Source: DATACN01 sp038215095
GTDB taxonomy: Bacteria; Actinomycetota; Thermoleophilia; Solirubrobacterales; Thermoleophilaceae
Length of the DNA: 23,952 nucleotides
Direction of reading: 5' to 3'
Assembly (NCBI GenBank): GCA_038215095.1
Contig: JBBQRG010000048.1
Span: 1 to 23,952, forward strand
The notes beneath the pieces are model-generated. The model searched no databases and had not been told where the DNA came from. It saw only the letters and a program-made list of their open reading frames with translations. The position numbers and the translations under genes were made by a program. How positions within the stretch are numbered: the stretch's first letter is position 1; each line of letters begins with the position of its first letter. Positions 21,015 to 23,952 of the stretch are shown here, one piece after another.

Positions 21015-23093
21015 ATGGCCCACGAGTCCGCCAGGAGAATCCGGAATGTGGCGCTGGTCGGCCACCGGGGCAGCGGCAAGACGTCCGTGAACGAGGCACT
21101 CCTCTTCGAAGCGGGCGCGATCAACCGGCTGGGCTCGGTGGCGGACGGAACGACGGTCTCGGACGCGGCGCCGGACGAGAAGGCGCGCGAGATGTCGATC
21201 AGCGGAAGCATCTCCTCGTTCCACTGGGACGACCGCAAGATCAATTTGATCGACACCCCCGGCGAGCCCAGCTTCGTGGCCGATGCGCTGGCGGCCCTGC
21301 GCGTGTGCGAGGGCGCGGTCTTCGTGGTGAACGGCGTGATGGGCGCCGAGGTGGCCACCGAGCGCCTCTGGGGCCGCGCCGAGGAGCTCGGCCTGGCGCG
21401 CCTGATCTTCGTGAACATGCTCGACCGCGAGCGCGCCGACTTCTTCCGCTCGCTGGAGTCGCTCAAGACCGCCTTCGGCCAGCACGTGGTGGCCACCGAG
21501 ATCCCGATCGGCGCCGAGCACGAGCTGGAGGGCGTGGTCGACCTCGTCGACATGAAGGCCTACCGCTACGAGGGCGACGGCCGCGACAACTGCCAGGAGA
21601 TCGAGATCCCCGCCGAGCTGGCCGAGCGCGCGCAGGAGTACCGCGAGAAGCTGATGGACGAGGTCGCCGAGGTATCCGATGCGCTGATGGAGCGCTACCT
21701 CGAGGGCGAGGAGATCTCCCACGACGAGACCGTCGCCGCGCTCAAGACCGGCGTCACCGAGGGCCGCATCTTCCCGGTCACCTGCGGCGCCGCGACTCGC
21801 AACCTCGGCATCAACCGGCTGCTCGACGCATTCGTGGAGGACCTGCCCTCACCGGCCAAGAAGGGCGCGGTGCAGATCGAGGGCGCGACGCTCGAGCCGG
21901 AGGAGTCCGAGGAGCTCGTGGCGTTCGTGTTCAAGACGCTGTCCGACCCGTTCACCGGCCGGCTCAACCTCTTCAAGGTGTTCCAGGGCGTGCTCGGCCA
22001 CGACAGCCACGTCGTGAACTGCCGGACGCACAACAAGGAGCGCATCGGGCAGCTGCTGGTGCCCCAGGGCGAGGACCACTCGGAGCATGCCGACGAGTTC
22101 GGCCCCGGCGACATCGGCGCCGTCGCCAAGCTGAAGGACACCCACGCCGGCGACGTGCTGGCCTCCGGCGACACCGACGTGCCGATCGGGCTCCCCGAGA
22201 TGCCGAACCCGGTGATGGCGTTCGCCATGGAGCCGAAGGCGAAGGGCGACGAGGACAAGGTCTTCACGGCGCTCAGGCGCCTGCAGGAGGAGGATCCGAC
22301 GATCGACGTGCACCGTGACGAGCAGACCGGCGAACAGATCGTGGCCGGGCTCACGCAGATCCACGTCGAGGTGGTCGTGGAGCGGATGAGGGAGCGCTAC
22401 GGCGCCGAGGTGAACCTCAAGCCGCCGCGCGTCCCGTACCTGGAGACGATCCGCGGCGGGGCCAAGTCCCACGCGCGCTACAAGAAGCAGACCGGCGGCC
22501 GCGGCCAGTTCGCCGACTGCCACATCGAGATCGAGCCGCTGCCCTCGGGCTCCGGCTTCGAGTTCGTGAACGCGATCAAGGGCGGCGTGATCCCGGGCGG
22601 CTTCATCCCGGCCGTCGAGAAGGGCATCCAGGAGTCGATGCAGGCCGGAACGGTCGCCGGCTACCCGGTACAGGACCTGCGCGTGCGCCTGTACGACGGC
22701 CAGCACCACTCCGTCGACTCCTCGGAGATGGCCTTCAAGATCGCCGGCTCGATGGCCTTCAAGGACGCGATGGAGCAGGCCCAGCCGGTGCTGATGGAGC
22801 CGATCATGACCCTCACGGTGGTGGTGCCGGAGGATGCCGTGGGCGACGTGATCGGCGACCTGAACTCGCGCCGCGGGCGGCCGCTCGGCATGGAGCCGAA
22901 GGGCACGATGACCGAGGTCAAGGCCGAGGTGCCGATGGCCGAGGTGCTGAGCTACGCGCCGGACCTGCGCGCCGTCACCGGCGGCCAGGGCGACTACACG
23001 ATGGAGCTGGCGCGCTACGAGGAGGTGCCGGGGCACGTGTCGCAGCATGTGATCGCCCAGGCGAGGGAGAGCAGGGAAGCCGTAAGCGCCTGA
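21015..23093 (+). CDS. EF-G-like translational GTPase (EF-G2 type)
   Basis: A 692-residue protein with EF-G domain order: G domain (1 to about 275), domain II (about 290-390), III, IV with Y-K-K-Q-T-G-G-R-G-Q-F-A-D, and V. P-loop G-H-R-G-S-G-K-T (16-23) is intact. Three key sites differ from canonical EF-G: the R-G-I-T-I switch I motif reads E-M-S-I-S, the G3 motif D-T-P-G-H reads D-T-P-G-E (Glu84 for the catalytic His), and the G4 motif N-K-x-D reads N-M-L-D (134-137). This marks a paralogue like mycobacterial FusA2/EF-G2 rather than the main EF-G. Its function is unclear; ribosome binding without normal GTP hydrolysis is an inference. A strong ribosome binding site precedes it. Confidence 0.9.
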   Translation: MAHESARRIRNVALVGHRGSGKTSVNEALLFEAGAINRLGSVADGTTVSDAAPDEKAREMSISGSISSFHWDDRKINLIDTPGEPSFVADALAALRVCEGAVFVVNGVMGAEVATERLWGRAEELGLARLIFVNMLDRERADFFRSLESLKTAFGQHVVATEIPIGAEHELEGVVDLVDMKAYRYEGDGRDNCQEIEIPAELAERAQEYREKLMDEVAEVSDALMERYLEGEEISHDETVAALKTGVTEGRIFPVTCGAATRNLGINRLLDAFVEDLPSPAKKGAVQIEGATLEPEESEELVAFVFKTLSDPFTGRLNLFKVFQGVLGHDSHVVNCRTHNKERIGQLLVPQGEDHSEHADEFGPGDIGAVAKLKDTHAGDVLASGDTDVPIGLPEMPNPVMAFAMEPKAKGDEDKVFTALRRLQEEDPTIDVHRDEQTGEQIVAGLTQIHVEVVVERMRERYGAEVNLKPPRVPYLETIRGGAKSHARYKKQTGGRGQFADCHIEIEPLPSGSGFEFVNAIKGGVIPGGFIPAVEKGIQESMQAGTVAGYPVQDLRVRLYDGQHHSVDSSEMAFKIAGSMAFKDAMEQAQPVLMEPIMTLTVVVPEDAVGDVIGDLNSRRGRPLGMEPKGTMTEVKAEVPMAEVLSYAPDLRAVTGGQGDYTMELARYEEVPGHVSQHVIAQARESREAVSA

Positions 23094-23150
23094 TCCGGCC
23101 CGGAACTGCAATGGACATTTCTATGAGGCACCGTCCGGCTGATTCGCGCA

Positions 23151-23156
23151 TATCAT
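23151..23156 (+). promoter_or_regulatory. Putative -10 box for the zinc-ribbon gene
   Basis: TATCAT (five of six TATAAT bases), seven bases before the GTG at 23164. It predicts a leaderless mRNA. No clear -35 box. Confidence 0.45.
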
Positions 23157-23163
23157 CGACTGG

Positions 23164-23949
23164 GTGAAGAAGGAGCTTCGACCCGTCCACGACAACGTGT
23201 CGTGCGACGTGTGCGGCCGGACGATCTTGAAGGGCGAGCGCACGGAGGCCTACCAGTCGGCCGACGGCCGCCGCTACACCGTGTGCGAGCTCTGCACGGC
23301 GCGCGCTGAGGGGCTCGGCTGGATCCGCGCCTCGGTGGCCGACGAGGCCTTTGCCCGCGCCCCGCGGCCCGAGCCGCGCCGCTCGCTGCTGGGGCGGCTG
23401 CGCAAGCGCCCCGGGCCCGAGGCCGCGCCCGAGCAGCCCGCGGCCGAGGCGCCGCCGGAGCCGTACTCCGAGGACTACGAGCAGGAGCTGAACGGCGCCG
23501 AGCCGGCCGAGGAGCCGGAGCCCGAGCAGGCGCCACCGCCCCCGCAGCGCCCGAAGGCGGAGCGCTCGCGCCCGAAGGACCCTCGCCACGTGCGAGCGGT
23601 GCCCACCACCGTCGAGGCCAAGGTGGAGCGGTCGCTCGACCTCTTCAACGCGTCGGAGCACCAGCGCACAATTGCGGGCCTGGCCCGCACGCTCGGCGCG
23701 CCCTGGGTGGCCGCCGTGCCGTCGATCGAGGAGCCCAGCTTCGTCACCGTAGTGGTGGCCTGGGAGCTGTCCTGGTATCGCTTCCGCGTGGACCTCGGCG
23801 ACGCCGCCGACCCCGTCACGCTCGCGGCGAACGGGGAGGAGGTCGACCAGATCGACGAAACTCTTAGAGACTGGAACGCGACAATCGACGACGAAGGCCG
23901 GCTCGTTGCCGGCGATGCGGTCGCCGGAGGAGGAGCAGGGGAACGATGA
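23164..23949 (+). CDS. Hypothetical protein with N-terminal zinc ribbon
   Basis: A 261-residue protein I do not recognise as a named family. Residues 10-48 form a zinc-ribbon-like unit with C14-x-x-C17 and C41-x-x-C44. Residues about 65-145 are a low-complexity linker rich in Pro, Glu, Ala and Arg. Residues about 148-250 look like a compact alpha/beta domain (E-R-S-L-D-L-F-N-A-S-E-H-Q-R-T-I-A-G-L-A, then V-T-V-V-V-A-W-E-L-S-W-Y-R-F-R-V-D-L). There is no signal peptide or membrane helix. The GTG at 23164 is supported by TATCAT seven bases upstream. The stop overlaps a possible ATG at 23946, so it probably heads an operon continuing beyond the window. Confidence 0.75.
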   Translation: MKKELRPVHDNVSCDVCGRTILKGERTEAYQSADGRRYTVCELCTARAEGLGWIRASVADEAFARAPRPEPRRSLLGRLRKRPGPEAAPEQPAAEAPPEPYSEDYEQELNGAEPAEEPEPEQAPPPPQRPKAERSRPKDPRHVRAVPTTVEAKVERSLDLFNASEHQRTIAGLARTLGAPWVAAVPSIEEPSFVTVVVAWELSWYRFRVDLGDAADPVTLAANGEEVDQIDETLRDWNATIDDEGRLVAGDAVAGGGAGER

Positions 23950-23952
23950 TCT
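23946..23952 (+). CDS. Possible start of the next gene (cut by window end)
   Basis: An ATG at 23946 overlaps the TGA of the zinc-ribbon gene (ATGA), the same coupling seen at five or more junctions in this window. Only two codons are visible, so nothing can be said about the product. Confidence 0.3.

Noticed and set aside
23094..23163. Terminator after the EF-G-like gene
   Set aside because: Only a TCCGG-C-CCGGA palindrome was found, whose loop is too short to form a stable hairpin.
1..23952. CRISPR arrays, insertion sequences, prophage, tRNA or rRNA genes
   Set aside because: Looked for and not seen. The only tyrosine recombinase is the housekeeping Xer type in conserved context, and the repeats lack CRISPR spacing.

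Overview
The window is about 24 kb of very GC-rich, densely packed bacterial chromosome. The gene order (khpA-rimM-trmD-rplS-lepB-rnhB-yraN-comM-dprA, then xerC followed by a WhiG/FliA-type sigma factor), an EF-G2-like GTPase and frequent apparently leaderless starts point to a high-GC actinobacterium. My best guess is the class Thermoleophilia (Solirubrobacterales or Gaiellales). That placement is inferred from overall character, not from a marker-gene comparison.

Layout: (1) 2-3279, plus strand: RNA-binding and ribosome-maturation cluster khpA, rimM, trmD, rplS, then lepB and rnhB; the first three overlap by 4 bases at each junction. (2) 3282-7238: yraN on the minus strand, then the DNA-processing pair comM and dprA, then thiD. 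(3) 7236-8623: a tandem 41-bp repeat, then three small genes of unknown function around a divergent promoter with a palindrome over its -10 box; the last overlaps ilvD (8620-10293). (4) 10349-12747: alpha/beta hydrolase (minus), a HAD nucleotidase-like gene (plus) sharing a 23-bp divergent promoter with it, an inverted-heptamer repeat block, and a 5-formyl-THF cyclo-ligase family gene (minus). (5) 12798-15127: lysophospholipid-acyltransferase-like gene overlapping a degenerate SDR/epimerase with an appended C-terminal domain. (6) 15188-17413: L,D-transpeptidase, a small unknown minus-strand gene, and a Xer tyrosine recombinase. (7) 17435-20973: WhiG-like sigma factor, a 798-residue GAF-PAS-PAS-PP2C-HATPase protein and a STAS antagonist, which look like one partner-switching unit. 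(8) 21015-23949: EF-G-like GTPase lacking key catalytic residues, and a zinc-ribbon protein of unknown function. No gene-free stretch exceeds 300 bases; the longest is the 108-bp repeat block at 11923-12030.

Most interesting points: ten starts in the window share a TAnnnT or CAnnAT hexamer 7-10 nt upstream of the start codon, which suggests widespread leaderless transcription with a regular architecture. A sigma factor of the WhiG/FliA type sits next to a fused phosphatase-kinase and a STAS antagonist, a control circuit usually tied to SigB/SigF-type factors. Two different intergenic repeat families start exactly at stop codons and, at convergent junctions, also touch the opposing stop. Several enzymes carry replacements at key positions (EF-G-like GTPase, TrmD, the SDR). 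No CRISPR array, insertion sequence, prophage, tRNA or rRNA was seen.
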